64,000 nucleotides of DNA from Lumnitzera littorea (Eukaryota > Streptophyta > Magnoliopsida > Myrtales > Combretaceae). A model generated the notes under the pieces. The model was not told the origin of the DNA, searched no databases, and saw nothing but the letters and a program-made list of their open reading frames with translations. Location: assembly GCA_024138015.1 (NCBI GenBank), contig JAMXBB010000010.1:77125541-77189540 (forward strand), given 5' to 3'. The position numbers and the translations under genes were made by a program. Positions 11,192 to 22,193 of the stretch are shown here, piece by piece. How positions within the stretch are numbered: position 1 is the first letter of the stretch; each line of letters starts with the position of its first letter.

Positions 11192-11589
11192 TGGCTTCTT
11201 TAAGAGTATGGAGCTTATACTCTTCAAGTCCATCATACTGTTCTTCCCCCTCCCTATACTCCTTAACTTCATCCAACTCAAGTCTCCTCCTCATAAGCCT
11301 CTCAACATGTTAAGGTAGATCTAGGTTCACATTAATAACTTCTAGTGCTCTATGCTTAACTACTTATCTTATCTACCTATCTCTCACATCTTAGCCTCAT
11401 TCATCAACTCTCTCTTGAGGCCTAGTCTCTATTACCCTCTGTACTGATATAGCCTGAATTAGCTACAATAGCTGTAAGGTCTAGCAATTACTCATTAGTA
11501 GTTTGTAGGATTTATTGGATAATACTGTTGCAACCATAAGCGTCACTTACAAGATCATTAATCTCTCCTTGAACATTAGAATTGGGCAT
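11192..11589 (-). pseudogene. Element B2: gag N-terminal fragment
   Basis: ATG at 11589 (minus) starts MPNSNVQGEIND, matching the element B start MSNPNVHEEIND. The following region aligns with element B gag across the site where B has its solo LTR: the block around 11310-11345 (GGTAGATCTAGGTTCACATT on the plus strand) has its counterparts at 33121-33135 and 36221-36240. This shows where the B gag was cut. Several stops are present. The reading is lost at 11192 where element A begins. It would encode the start of the Gag particle protein. Confidence 0.6.
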
Positions 11590-11776
11590 TTTAAACACAA
11601 AAACTTCAAGGATTTCACTACTTAACAAAGATTTCACACAACTTCGCTAATACGATATCGTACAGTAACTTTAGAACTTACTCTGCTTTTCCACTAGAGA
11701 AACAAAGTATAACGGAACGCATAACTATCACAAGAAGCAATTTCCACAATACTTTAGCTTTTAGATGTAACCTCAA

Positions 11777-11788
11777 GCTTTGATATCA
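11777..11788 (-). promoter_or_regulatory. Element B2: primer binding site, tRNA-iMet type
   Basis: On the minus strand it reads TGATATCAAAGC, two changes from TGGTATCAGAGC, the usual tRNA-iMet site of plant gypsy elements. It is 11 bases from the LTR edge at 11800, as in element B. Confidence 0.65.
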
Positions 11789-11799
11789 GGATTATATGA

Positions 11800-12286
11800 T
11801 GTGCCTAGGAGTTGAGCTAATCACCAGGGCTTACCGTAGGAAATAGTAACCAGGTAGGTCCTTTAAAGTATCAAAAAAAGAGAGAAAGGGATAGTTTAAC
11901 AAATATAATAGCTTCCATGAAGTTGCTCGAAGGATATGATGAACCGATGAACCAATGAACACAATACGACTTAGTATTTCGCTTGATATGACGCACAAGT
12001 TAATACTAAGGTCTACTCGCCACTAATCTCGAGCTACTCAATAAGATTAGACAAGAGTGTAAGAAAGGGGATGTATTTGGAGAAGGGTATCTCACAAGAA
12101 CAAGAATATTCATTAACTTGTAAGATGTAAGATGATTGCAGCTACAGTAAAAAAGACTATTTGTAGTAAGTCCTTTAAGGCAACAATACAATAATAGAAA
12201 ATTACAAGAAGGATAATGAAAGAAAGAGATTCCCAATATATGCAAAAGGGGTAAATATGACAAATGACAAAAAGGAATATAACACA
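11800..12286 (-). mobile_element. Element B2: 5' LTR, downstream (U5-side) part
   Basis: It aligns with the LTRs of B (27956 onward and 36691 onward) from the terminal TGTGCCTAGGAG. The TATA position of B is changed here to CTACAAATAG (12158-12167, minus). The LTR is interrupted at 12286 by the LARD and resumes at 22732. Confidence 0.75.
12282..12286. repeat. Target-site duplication ACACA (left of LARD)
   Basis: ACACA lies directly before the LARD terminal TGTCG. An identical copy lies at 22727-22731. A 5-bp duplication is the gypsy integrase signature. Confidence 0.85.
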
Positions 12287-12425
12287 TGTCGAGTCTGATT
12301 TTTCGGTTTTCCATTTAAAATTGATTTCTCATTTCATGATTAATATTAAACCCTAACCCACTTAATATTAATCATCGACTAAAGAAATTGAGAAATTTCG
12401 GCTTTTTATTAAAAATAAATCTTTT

Positions 12426-12435
12426 GGAGTCGCCA
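12426..12435 (-). other. PBS-like motif inside LARD left LTR
   Basis: The plus strand reads GGAGTCGCCA, so the element strand reads TGGCGACTCC. This is the undecayed form of the start of the element's own primer site (TGGCAACTCC at 20157-20148, minus). It lies 139 bases inside the LTR edge. The right LTR has the same motif at the same distance. Confidence 0.6.
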
Positions 12436-13069
12436 CCCGATTGAAGTCGGGAAAAGAAAAAGAAACCGTAATCAATTGGATGGATTGATTACGATTTGGC
12501 TACCGATTTTTTATTTTAATTTTAAATGAAGAACCAGAGGGTTTCAAGTTCAAGGGCTAATCTATTAAACCCTTAACGGGTACTACTATTTATTTACCGA
12601 AATTAGGATTATTTTTATAATTATAATATTTAAAAAATAAATAAATAAAATTAAAAAAAAAAGAACCTAAGTTTTTACATATTTTATCGTCGCCCTGAAG
12701 GTGCCTACGTACCCACTAGCCGGGATCAAACGATCGTAGTTCTTTCAGAAAACTTTAATGTGTTGGTTCTTTTTATAAAAAATGATTGATTGAATTTACG
12801 TTTTTATTAACCATTTTATTTTTATTAAAAAAAATCTCTAGAAGCCTAATTTTTATTCCTAATTATAAAAAAAAAACCCTAAAAACCTAATTTTTGAAAA
12901 GTGCCAAATTAAAATTTTTATTTAAAAATAACTAAGTGATAATTTTTTTATTTTCAAGAAAAACCCTAAAGATTTTATGAAATATGCAATGTTCTATATG
13001 ATGAAAATTTTATATAGAAAAGATGCTTAAAACATTAAAAAAAAAGTGAGAGAAAGAAAAAAAAAATTC

Positions 13070-13470
13070 CTAATCATAGAAAAGATATCTAAATCATAGA
13101 AAAGATGTCTAAACTATGAAAAAGATTTTTAAACCATAGAAAAAAATGTCTAAATTATAAAAAAGATGTTTGAATCATAGAAAAGATATCTGAATAAAAA
13201 AAAAACCTAAACTATGAAAAAGATAGGTAAACCATGGAAAAGACATCTAAACTATAGAAGAAATGCCTAAACTATAGAAGAAATGCCTAAACTATAGAAA
13301 AGAAATTTAAACTATGCAAAGATGTTTAAACTATAGAAAAAATCTAAATTATAGAAAAGACATCGAAATCATGGAAAAGATGTCTAAACCATAGAAAAGA
13401 TGTTTGAATCATAAAAAAAAAACCTACACCATAGAAAAAATATCTAAACTATGGAAAAGACATCTATTTC
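13070..13470. repeat. Minisatellite, ~18-bp units, LARD left LTR
   Basis: About 20 degenerate units of the type AAAAGATGTCTAAACCATAG. They vary by AT/GC changes and poly-A length differences. The same array in the right LTR (20940-21320) has a different number of units. Confidence 0.8.
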
Positions 13471-14388
13471 GCCGTAAAAAAGAAGTCAATTAAAGATTTT
13501 TTTATTTTATGAACATCAAAATGATTTTTTTACCTAGAAAACCCTAACATGCCTAATGCAATTTTTCTAAATTAATACAATATGCAAAGAATAAGATTTG
13601 TAAAATATGAGATTTTATAAAAATATTATTTTGAAAATATGAAATCTAAAAGAATAATTTAAAAAATAAATAAACTAAAACTTACCTTAACATATGTTCA
13701 CTAGACACTAATGCTATAACTAATTACTAGCAATTAAAGACGTGATAAAAATAAAATAAAATAAAATAAAAAATTAGTACAAGTCTTAAAAATAACTATG
13801 CATATACTAAGTAAAATAAAAAAAAATAAAAAATAAAACAATCTATAGACAATAATTAAAAACCACTATTACGTACCTGCAAGACTAAGCACGTAATGCT
13901 GATGAAAGGGAACAAATTGGATCCCCAGTCCTATCATGCGCACAGCTATAGAATTGATCTAATTGTTATTGAAGGATCAACGGACACTATTGTTGCGGTG
14001 TTAGATATATATGCCGATATGGTGTTGCGACTCGAACGAGAGTTAATTGGTAGACTTGCTACTATTGTCAGTGCGGCCCGTGCATGGACGTGATCGCTAC
14101 TGTCCAAATCGTGGACTTGCTGCTATTGTCAGTGCGGCCTGTGCGTGGACGTGATCGCTACTGTCCAGATCGTGGACTTGTCGGCTGAGTCGTGCAGTAG
14201 TTTATGGATTGTTGCTGCAAGGACGTGTCGTACCTGGTTCGTGCTTGATGCTGTTGCTGGATGAACTGCGATGAGTTGCCGCTCATCCGTTGCTGTCCTG
14301 TTGCTGTTGTGTTTCTAATTTCTGCAGACTATATTGATATGAAACTGATTTTTATCTCACTTCTGCAAAGTTAGAAAAATAAAGACAT

Positions 14389-14473
14389 AGGTGCCTGCTG
14401 AGACTCGAACCCGTAACCTCCAACTAAATCCATCATAAATATTTTGTTACTTATCCGTTAGGTCGTTGGCCTG
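14389..14473 (-). other. tRNA-like stretch with Pol III-type boxes in LARD LTR
   Basis: On the minus strand, GACCTAACGGATAAG (from 14464) resembles a tRNA D-arm/A box. GGTTCGAGTCT (14411-14401) matches the B box / T-loop GGTTCGANTCC closely. The two boxes are about 43 bases apart, within the range for Pol III internal promoters. The T-stem pairs poorly and no clean anticodon arm or acceptor stem forms, so this is not a functional tRNA gene. The right-LTR copy (about 22350-22441) has lost the B box. Confidence 0.35.
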
Positions 14474-14751
14474 TATTTTGACATTCAGTACAATTAAACT
14501 ATACTTAAACTATCCGATTCCTTAAAATAAAATTTTTTAATTAAACCTAAACTAAAACTATTTGTTCCTAATATAAATTACTTCCTAAAAATCTATGAAA
14601 TTCTTATAATTTTTCCTTTTCTTATTTTTTTGGTATTTTCATTATTTGTTAATATCTTTTATCTTTTATTATTATTTTTTTTTTTGAATTAGGACCCTTT
14701 TTGTAAAAATAAAAATTAGGACTTTAAAGAGGCAAAAATTAGGTGTCTACA

Positions 14752-14764
14752 GCTACCCCTCTTT
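14752..14764 (-). promoter_or_regulatory. LARD polypurine tract
   Basis: The plus strand AGCTACCCCTCTTT reads AAAGAGGGGTAGCT on the element strand, immediately before its 3' LTR (TGTAGACACC). It is the plus-strand DNA primer site and fixes the orientation as minus. Confidence 0.75.
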
Positions 14765-14929
14765 GTGGTAAAGTTTGAGCAAAACATTGCCAAAAAGACA
14801 AAAGAGACCGTTTCTGCCTCAAGATGACTCTATTCTAAGGAATGTTAAGTCACTTGACGAGGGTCAGAACGATAATGGGAAGTGCCTTTGTGAATTGGAA
14901 AAAATCTCTAAAAAAGAATAACGAGAATC

Positions 14930-16450
14930 TTAGTCGTGCCCTTGATAAGCTGACTAACCAAGGCGGTCAAAGCGGCCCTTGAGCTGGCTAAGACCTAAAG
15001 AACGAAGAAACTTGGATCGTGCCCTTAATGAGCTGACTTACCAAGGCGGTCAAAGTGTTCCTTAAGCTGGCTAAGACCTAAAAATTTGAAGAAAACTTGG
15101 ATCGTGCCCTTAATGAGCTGACTTACAAAGGCGATCAAAGTGCCCCTTAAGCTGGTTAAGACCTAAAAATTTGAAGAAGACTTAGATCGTGCCCTTAATG
15201 AGCTGACTCACCAAGGCAGTCAAAGCGCCCCTTGAGCTGGCTAAGACTTAAAAATTTGAAGAAGACTTAGATCGTGCCCTTAATGAGCTGACTCACTAAG
15301 GCAGTCAAAGCGCCCCTTAAGCTAGCTAAGACCTAAAAATTTGAAGAAGACTTGGATCGTGCCCTTAATGAGCTAACCCACCAAGGCAGTCAAAGCGCCC
15401 CATGAGCTGGCTAAGACCTAAAAATTTAAAGACTTGGATCGTGCCCTTAATGAGTTAACTCACCAAGGCAGTTAAAGCGCCCTATGAGTTAGCTAAGACC
15501 TAAAAATTGAAGAAACTTGGATCATGCCCTTGATGAGCTGACTCACCAAGGCTGTTAAAGCGCCCCTTGAGCTGGTTAAGACCTAAAAATTGAAGAAACT
15601 TAAATCGTACCCTTAATGAGCTGACTCACCAAGGCGATCAAAACGCCCCTTGAGCTAGCTAAGACCTTAAAATTTGAAGAAGACTTGGATCGTGCCCTTA
15701 ATGAGCTGACTCACCAAGGCGGTCAAAGTGTCCCTTGAGCTGACTAAGACCTAAAAAATATGAAGAAAAACTTGGATCGTGCCCTTAATGAGCTGACTCA
15801 TCAAGGCGGTCAAGCGCCCCTTGAGCTGGTTAAGACCTAAAAATTTGAAAAAGACTTGGATTGTGCCCTTAATGAGCTAACTCACCATAGTAGTCAAAGC
15901 GCCCCTTGAGTTGGCTAAGACCTAAAAAATATGAAGAAAAACTTAGATCATGCCCTTAATGAGTTGACTCACCAAGGCGGTCAAAGCGCCTCTTGAGCTG
16001 GCTAAGACCTTAAAATTTGAAGAAAAACTTGGATCGTGCCCTTAATGAGCTGACTCACCAAGGTGGTTAAAGCGCCCCTTGAGCTGGCTAAGACCTTAAA
16101 ATTTGAAGAAGACTTAAATCGTGCCCTTAATGAGCTGACTCACCAAGGTGGTCAAAGCACCCCTTGAGCTGGCTAAGACCTATGAAGAAAAACTTGGATC
16201 GTGCCCTTAATGAGCTGACTCACCAAGGCGGTCAAAGTGCCCCTTGAGCTGGCTAAGACCTTAAAATTTGAAGAAGACTTGGATCGTGCCCTTAATGAGT
16301 TGACTCACCAAGGCGGTCAAAGCGCCCCTTAAGCTGGCTAAGACCTAAAAATGAAGAAGACTTGGATCGTGCCCTTAATGAGCTGACTCACCAAGGCAAT
16401 CAAGGCGCCCTATGAGCTGGCTAAGACCTAAAAAAGAAGAAACTTAGATC
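14930..16450 (-). repeat. LARD tandem array, ~84-bp units
   Basis: About 18 head-to-tail units; starts can be followed by TCGTGCCC at 14936, 15018, 15102, 15188 and so on to about 16367. Spacing is 78-88 bases. Recurring landmarks are GATCGTGCCCTTAATGAGCT, GACTCACCAAGGCGGTCAAA, GCGCCCCTTGAGCTGGCTAA and a variable AAAATTTGAAGAAGACTT linker. The linker holds most of the length variation. The array continues as diverged, irregular units to about 16830. In element terms it lies in the 3' UTR. Confidence 0.9.
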
Positions 16451-19400
16451 GGGATAGCACTCCATGAGCTTGCTAAAATCCTTGAAAGATTAAGTTAAGC
16501 AACAATTTGTGAGTTGGGTGACTGGGAGCCTGTGAAACTCTGAATTGGGACTGTTTTAGGAGTTAACCAGAAACTTAAGAAACTTTAGATTGGGACTATG
16601 CTCTATGAGTTAGCTAGCTCCTTAGGAGATTATAAATTGAGACCATGTTTCAGGAGTCGGCCAGAAGCTTAAGAAACTTTAGATTGGGATTGGGCTCTAT
16701 GAGCTGGCTAGATCCCTAAATGAGAATATGAATCTGGATAGCGCTCCATTGGCTGATTGAAGCGCTAAAGAAGATATGGATAGGAACTGTACTCTTATGA
16801 GCTGGCTATATCCTTAAGAAAGCGGATAAAGGGTAAGTACCCTTCAGACTTGCTTAAACTCTATTGACAATTGAAAGTAAAACTAAGGAACATAGCCGTC
16901 TCGAAAAGAAAACTCTTGATTTGAGAAATTTACAAACAAAGAATTTGGTGAAAACTGTTTATAACATGAATTGAAAATTTAGCTACTATGGATGAAATGG
17001 ATTGGAAAATGAATGGAAAAACTTGTAACAAGCCTCCACTTTCTCTCTCACCTTTTCATGTCTTTTCATTTTCTTTTTTCATTCTTTTTCCTTGAAAGTT
17101 TGCTAATGGATACAAATTCCTATTTAAAAGGCAAACGTTATAATCATGTAAGGCATCTCATATTCACCTTAGTTTGTAACTTAGACAATGAGGTACTTGG
17201 ATAGGCTTTAAACATTCATTTCGTAAGGAAAAGATAACTCACGATTAGTTTAGTCGAAGATGACGTCCTTACGCACTCTCGGTTTGAATTTCACTCTTGA
17301 CAACTATTCTGAAAATTACAATCCAATTCGCAAGTGATATGCTCTGATCGATCTGTTAGGTTTTTTTGGGTTCAGTATTGTAAATTTGGCTTTTCGTCAA
17401 ATGGTTTCAAAAGAAGTTAATTGAGAGTGCCAATTTTTGAAGAAGTGTTTTCATCTAACCCGGGGGTACAAGTCAAGAACCTTAGGAATGAACTAGATAT
17501 GCGCTTGCCCCAGTCTCAAAAATAACTTTTATCTTAGATAAATTATTCTTCAAAATTGGAAAAGCTTTGAGTAGGGAGGTATTATGGGTGGGAAGGTCTT
17601 GTGTTTGAGAATCGAGTGGATAGAAAGGGTTTTTGGAGTGTGATTTTGAGCTGAATATGGAGTTTTTGGTTTGTGGTTGAAAACACGATCTTGAATGAAT
17701 ATGAGGTTTTGTGTTTTTGGTTGGGAATGGGATTCAAGGCCTTGTGTTTTTTGAGCAACTTAAGCCTTCTTTGATTGAGGATTTTCTTAAGCCCAATATT
17801 TGGGTATTTCTTCATTTTCCTTTTTCTTAGTTTTTTTTCTTTTTCTTTTTTCTATTTTTTTTTCTTTTTTCATTTCATTTCTTTCTTTTCTCTCCCAAAA
17901 AATAACTATCTCTTTTGTCAAGTTTTTGTCTTTAAATGAATCAAGGCCCTAAATCCATAGGTTCAAAGTACATTGGCTTAGGTAAGGTATGTGTGGCCTT
18001 TGGGGTTTTTGGAAAAATGCTAGCTCATCTTTAAAGAGAACAATTTATCAAAAACAAAAATTATCCTTGAATTGTTATTATTAGGGTAAGCACAAATCAA
18101 TTTTATCCTTTTCTCCTAATCAATGATTCTAACCTCCGAATTGCCCCACTGTGGGGTGGTTTTTGACAGGGTTTACATTTGAAATGACTCCAGATCAGTC
18201 CAACGGGGTTATCAAAGGATAATTGTGTTTGGGATTTGAAAATGAATGCCTAACTTCATTCCGGTCTGTGTATCAATTTCAAAATGGACCTCCTTCAAGG
18301 AATGAGTCCAAAATATCCTCACCATGATATCTCTTAACTCTCAAAGTGTTTAAGGGTTAGTGTATAGGATATAGCTCGCCTCATTTCATTCAAAACTTTT
18401 TAAAAGTGAGTTACCAATTCCTTACATAGGGATTAATTGACCTTAAGGTATTGACCTTACTCCCCAATTCTTTGGAACATGCCCCAGTTGTGAAATTTCA
18501 AAGACTAAATGCCCCATGCCCCAGACTTATAGGTCTTAACGCCCTTGAGCTTTCATATCTGATTTTGGGTTAGGTTTTTTTAGAGTTCGAATGGGCTGGA
18601 ATTGACAACTTTTGCAGTGGAAGGGACTAATGAATTGCCCTTTTTGTTTGTACTAGGGATTAAGCTTAGGATAATGTTTCACGACTTTGTGTTTTGACTC
18701 GGTTCATGGTTGGACTTAATAGCTCAAACCTTAAGTTTGTTCAACTATCTTGATGGACTAGGGCTCGGGTTTGGTTGGTCATTTTCTTGGGCCAAGCAGG
18801 TCTGTTTAGGTTATCTGCCTTAATGGGCCAAGTAATTGTGTTTGTCTCGAACCCTATAAGGAATTGTAACCGTTAGCAAATTTCTTTCTTTTTCTTTTCA
18901 TTCCTTTCCTTCTTTTTTTCTTTTTCTTTTTTTTTTTGAAAGAGAGTTACAAAGATCGAGTGATGGAATTGTGAATGGATGATTACAGAAGATTGCTTTC
19001 ATGGAAATATATACAAGCCGAGAACAACATTACTGAGAGTCTATTTACAAATGACGAATTCTGAAGAATAAAAGACTAAACAAAGAAAATATCTAAATCT
19101 TATTTATTCCAAATGGAGAAGGCTATTTGCAAAATGTTAAATTTACTTAAAAGAATGAATATTTTTTGTGGGTAGAATACTAGGCACAATGATAACTATT
19201 ATTTTACAAGTTTGATTCTTTTGGTTTGGCTTCTTCTTTTATTTTTATTATTTTTTATTTATTTACTCTATAAAGGTTGGGCTCCACTGATATGGGCCCA
19301 AACAAAAGTCATAGATTTGAGCCCTAATAGATGTACTAAGGTCTGCAACTAAATCAATATTTATAGGGCTCTTCTATAGGGAGAGGATGGGCCCAATCTT

Positions 19401-20140
19401 ATTCTTATTAATCTTCTATTTATCTGGGCTGAAGAGTCGAAACCATGTTTGAAGTAGTTTTTGAGGCCAATGCGGTAGGTGAACATGAATGTCTTTAAAA
19501 GACCCTTGACTTAGTCCAACCATGATTGATTAAAAAATCAAAATTACAATTACAATTACAACGCATTCTAAACTTTATATGAAATTATTACAAATTATTT
19601 ACAGTGGAAGATTACAATTACCGTCACAACTTCACAACTACCTTTATCAATTTAGGTTTGCCACATCATAGATTCTTGTGAATATTTTGAAAAAAAAAAA
19701 CAAAAGTTTTCATGAAATACAAAGGGTGGGTTCTAAAGGTTCTCAAGTTCTGCAACCACTACATTTTTTCAAAGCAACGATTCTGAGGTCGCATTTGAAC
19801 TTGAGTAAGGTAACCTGATCGACCCCGGAAAGTGGTTGCTCCACAACATCCGAAGCTTACACAATGGCCCCTTTCCTAAGGTCCTAAGACGGCTTGGTTC
19901 TAACCGTGTCTACTATGCATTTATGATACAAAAAACAAAGTAAAAGTAAAACCCCCCAAAATTCCCCCTTAAATAAACTGCCACAACAAAAAAATGTTAG
20001 TAAAAAAAACAAATAAATAAAATAAACAAATACATCAAACAACATACCTAAGTTCTTTTTTTTTATTTTTTATTATTTCATTTTTTTTTTGAAAAATAAT
20101 CCTATTTTCGGCAACTTCTAGTGACTAACCCTCTAGTGAT
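16451..20140 (-). other. LARD internal non-coding region
   Basis: No gag, protease, RT, RNase H or integrase motif is seen on either strand. Short open frames (a 63-codon one at 17013 plus; a 77-codon one at 17582-17815 minus) show no known motif. Pyrimidine-rich tracts lie at about 17818-17895 and 18884-18935. The region probably serves as the spacer and packaging part of the element RNA. Confidence 0.6.
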
Positions 20141-20157
20141 CCCTACTGGAGTTGCCA
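20141..20157 (-). promoter_or_regulatory. LARD primer binding site, TGGCGACTC type
   Basis: On the element strand it reads TGGCAACTCCAGTAGGG, three bases after the 5' LTR edge (20161). It differs from the TGGCGACTC core by one G-to-A change. That core is generally assigned to tRNA-Arg in Ogre/Tat elements. The tRNA assignment is from knowledge of the family, not from a search. Confidence 0.6.
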
Positions 20158-20299
20158 AACTGTCGAATCAGATTTTTCGGTTTTCTATTTAAAATTGATT
20201 TCTCATTTCTTGATTAATACTAAACCCTAACCCATTTAATATTAATCCTCGATTAAAGAAATTGAGAAATTTTGGCTTTTTACTAAAAATAAATTTTTT

Positions 20300-20309
20300 G
20301 GAGTCGCCA
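20300..20309 (-). other. PBS-like motif inside LARD right LTR
   Basis: GGAGTCGCCA on the plus strand, 139 bases from the LTR edge, exactly as in the left LTR. Confidence 0.6.
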
Positions 20310-20939
20310 CCAGATCGAAATCGAGAAAAAAAAAAAGAAACCGTAATCAATTGGGTGGATTGATTACGATTTGGCTACCGGTCTTTGATTTTAATTTTAA
20401 ATGAAAAACCAAAGGGTTCCAAGTTCAAGGGCTAACCTATTAAACCCTTAACGGGTACCATTATTTATTTACCAAAATTAGGATTATTTTTCTAATTATA
20501 ATATTTAAAATAAACAAATAAAATTAAAAGAAAAAAAAAAGAACCTAAGTTTTTACATATTTTATTATCGCCCCAAAGGTACCTACGTACCCGCTAGCTG
20601 GGATCAGACGATCGTAGTTCTTTTTGAAAACTTTAATGTGTTGGTTCTTTTTATAAAAAATGATTGGTTGAATTTACGTTTTTATTAACCATTTTATTTT
20701 TATCAAAAAAAATCCCTAGAAGCCTAATTTTTATTCCTAATTATAAAAAAAAAAAAACCTAAAAACCTAATTTTTGAAAAGTGCCAAATTAAAATTTTTA
20801 TTTAAAAATAACTAAGTGATAATTTTTTTATTTTCAAGAAAAACCCTAAAGATTTTATGAAATATGCAATATTCTATATGATAAAACTTTTATATAGAAA
20901 ATATGCTTAAAACATTAAAAAAGAGAGAAAGAAAAAAAA

Positions 20940-21320
20940 AATTCCTAATCATAGTAAAGATATCTAAATCATAGAAAAGATGTCTAAACTATGAAAAAGA
21001 TTTTTAAACCATAGAAAAAAATATCTAAATTATAGAAAAGATGTCTGAATCATAGAAAAGAAACCTAAACTATGTAAAAGACATCTAAACTATGAAAAAG
21101 ACATCTAAACCATAGAAAAAATGCCTAAACTATAGAATCTTTAAACTATGAAAAGATGTTTAAACTATAGAAAAAATCTAAATTATAGAAAAGACATCGA
21201 AATCATGGAAAAGATGTCTAAACCATAGAAAAGATATTCAAATCATAGAAAAGATGTCTGAATCATAAAAAAGAAACCTAAACTATGGAAAAGATATCTA
21301 AACTATGAAAAAGATATTTC
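20940..21320. repeat. Minisatellite, ~18-bp units, LARD right LTR
   Basis: Same AAAAGATRTCTAAACYATAG-type units as at 13070-13470, but in a different order and number. This shows unit gain or loss since insertion. Confidence 0.8.
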
Positions 21321-22185
21321 GTCGTAAAAAAGAAGTCAATTAAAGATTTTTTTATTTTATGAACATCAAAATGATTTTTTTACCTAAAAAACCTTAACAT
21401 GCCTAATGCAATTTTTCTAAATTAATACAATATGCAAAAAATAAGATTTTGTAAAATATGAGATTTTATAAAAATATTATTTTGAAAATATGAAATCTAA
21501 AAGAATAATTTAAAAAATAAATAAACTAAAACTTACCTTAACATATGTTCACTAGACACTAATGCTATAACTAATTACTAGCAATTAAAGACGTGATAAA
21601 AATAAAATAAAATAAAATAAAAAATTAGTACAAGTCTTAAAAATAACTATGCATATACTAAGTGAGATAAAAAAAAATAAAAAATAAAACAATCTATAGA
21701 CAATAATTAAAAACCACTATTACGTACCTGCAAGGCTAAGCACGTAATGCTGATGAAAGGGAACAGATTGAATCCCCAGTCCTATCATGCACACAGCTAT
21801 AGAATTGGTCTAATTGTTATTGAAGGATTAGCGGACACTACTGTTGCGACGTTGGATATATATGCCGATATGGTGTTGCGATTTGGACGAGAGCTAGTTG
21901 GTAGACTTGCTGCTATTGTCAGTGCGGCCCGTGCGTGGACGTAATCACTGCTGTCCAGACCGTGGAGTTGTCGGCTGAGTCGTGCAGTAGTTTGTGGATT
22001 GTTGCTACAAGGATGTGTCGCACCTGGTTCGTGCTTGATGCTGTTGCTGGATGAATTGCGATGAGTTGCTGCTCATCCGTTGCTGTTGTGTTTCTAGTTT
22101 CTGCAAGGGCTCCTGTTGCTGTTGTATTTCTAGTTTCTGTAGACTGTTTTTGTTTTCTTTTTTTTCTTTCTCTTTACATGAAGTG

Positions 22186-22193
22186 CTTATATA
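22186..22193 (-). promoter_or_regulatory. TATA box in LARD 5' LTR
   Basis: CTTATATA on the plus strand, TATATAAG on the element strand. It lies in the segment that only the right (5') LTR retains. It is a plausible core promoter for the LARD transcript. Confidence 0.5.

Larger units (their letters stand above)
12287..14751 (-). mobile_element. LARD 3' LTR (left copy)
   Basis: 2465 bp. Relative to the right LTR it lacks roughly 150 bp (counterpart about 22147-22297), including the TATA box. It carries a duplicated ~60-bp GC-rich block (about 14060-14180). From one edge to the other it holds a PBS-like motif (12426), an ~18-bp minisatellite (13070-13470), AAAAT repeats (about 13745-13770), a GC-rich island (13870-14320) and a tRNA-like stretch (14389-14473). 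A 65-codon plus-strand ORF at 13896 has a counterpart in the other LTR (21747). It looks like chance openness in the GC-rich block. Confidence 0.85.

Noticed and set aside
13896..14093. Conserved 65-codon gene in the LARD LTRs (also 21747-21944)
   Set aside because: The two copies are LTR twins, so sharing the frame is expected. They differ at many amino acids and the frame runs against the element strand.
14389..14473. Functional tRNA gene
   Set aside because: The T-stem is mispaired and no proper anticodon arm or acceptor stem forms; the twin copy lost the B box.
14930..16450. CRISPR-like array
   Set aside because: Units are contiguous, ~84 bp, imperfect and lack unique spacers. The place in a Tat-type 3' UTR explains it.
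17582..17815. 77-codon LARD gene on the element strand
   Set aside because: No Gag-like motif or known domain, basic low-complexity composition; openness is likely chance.
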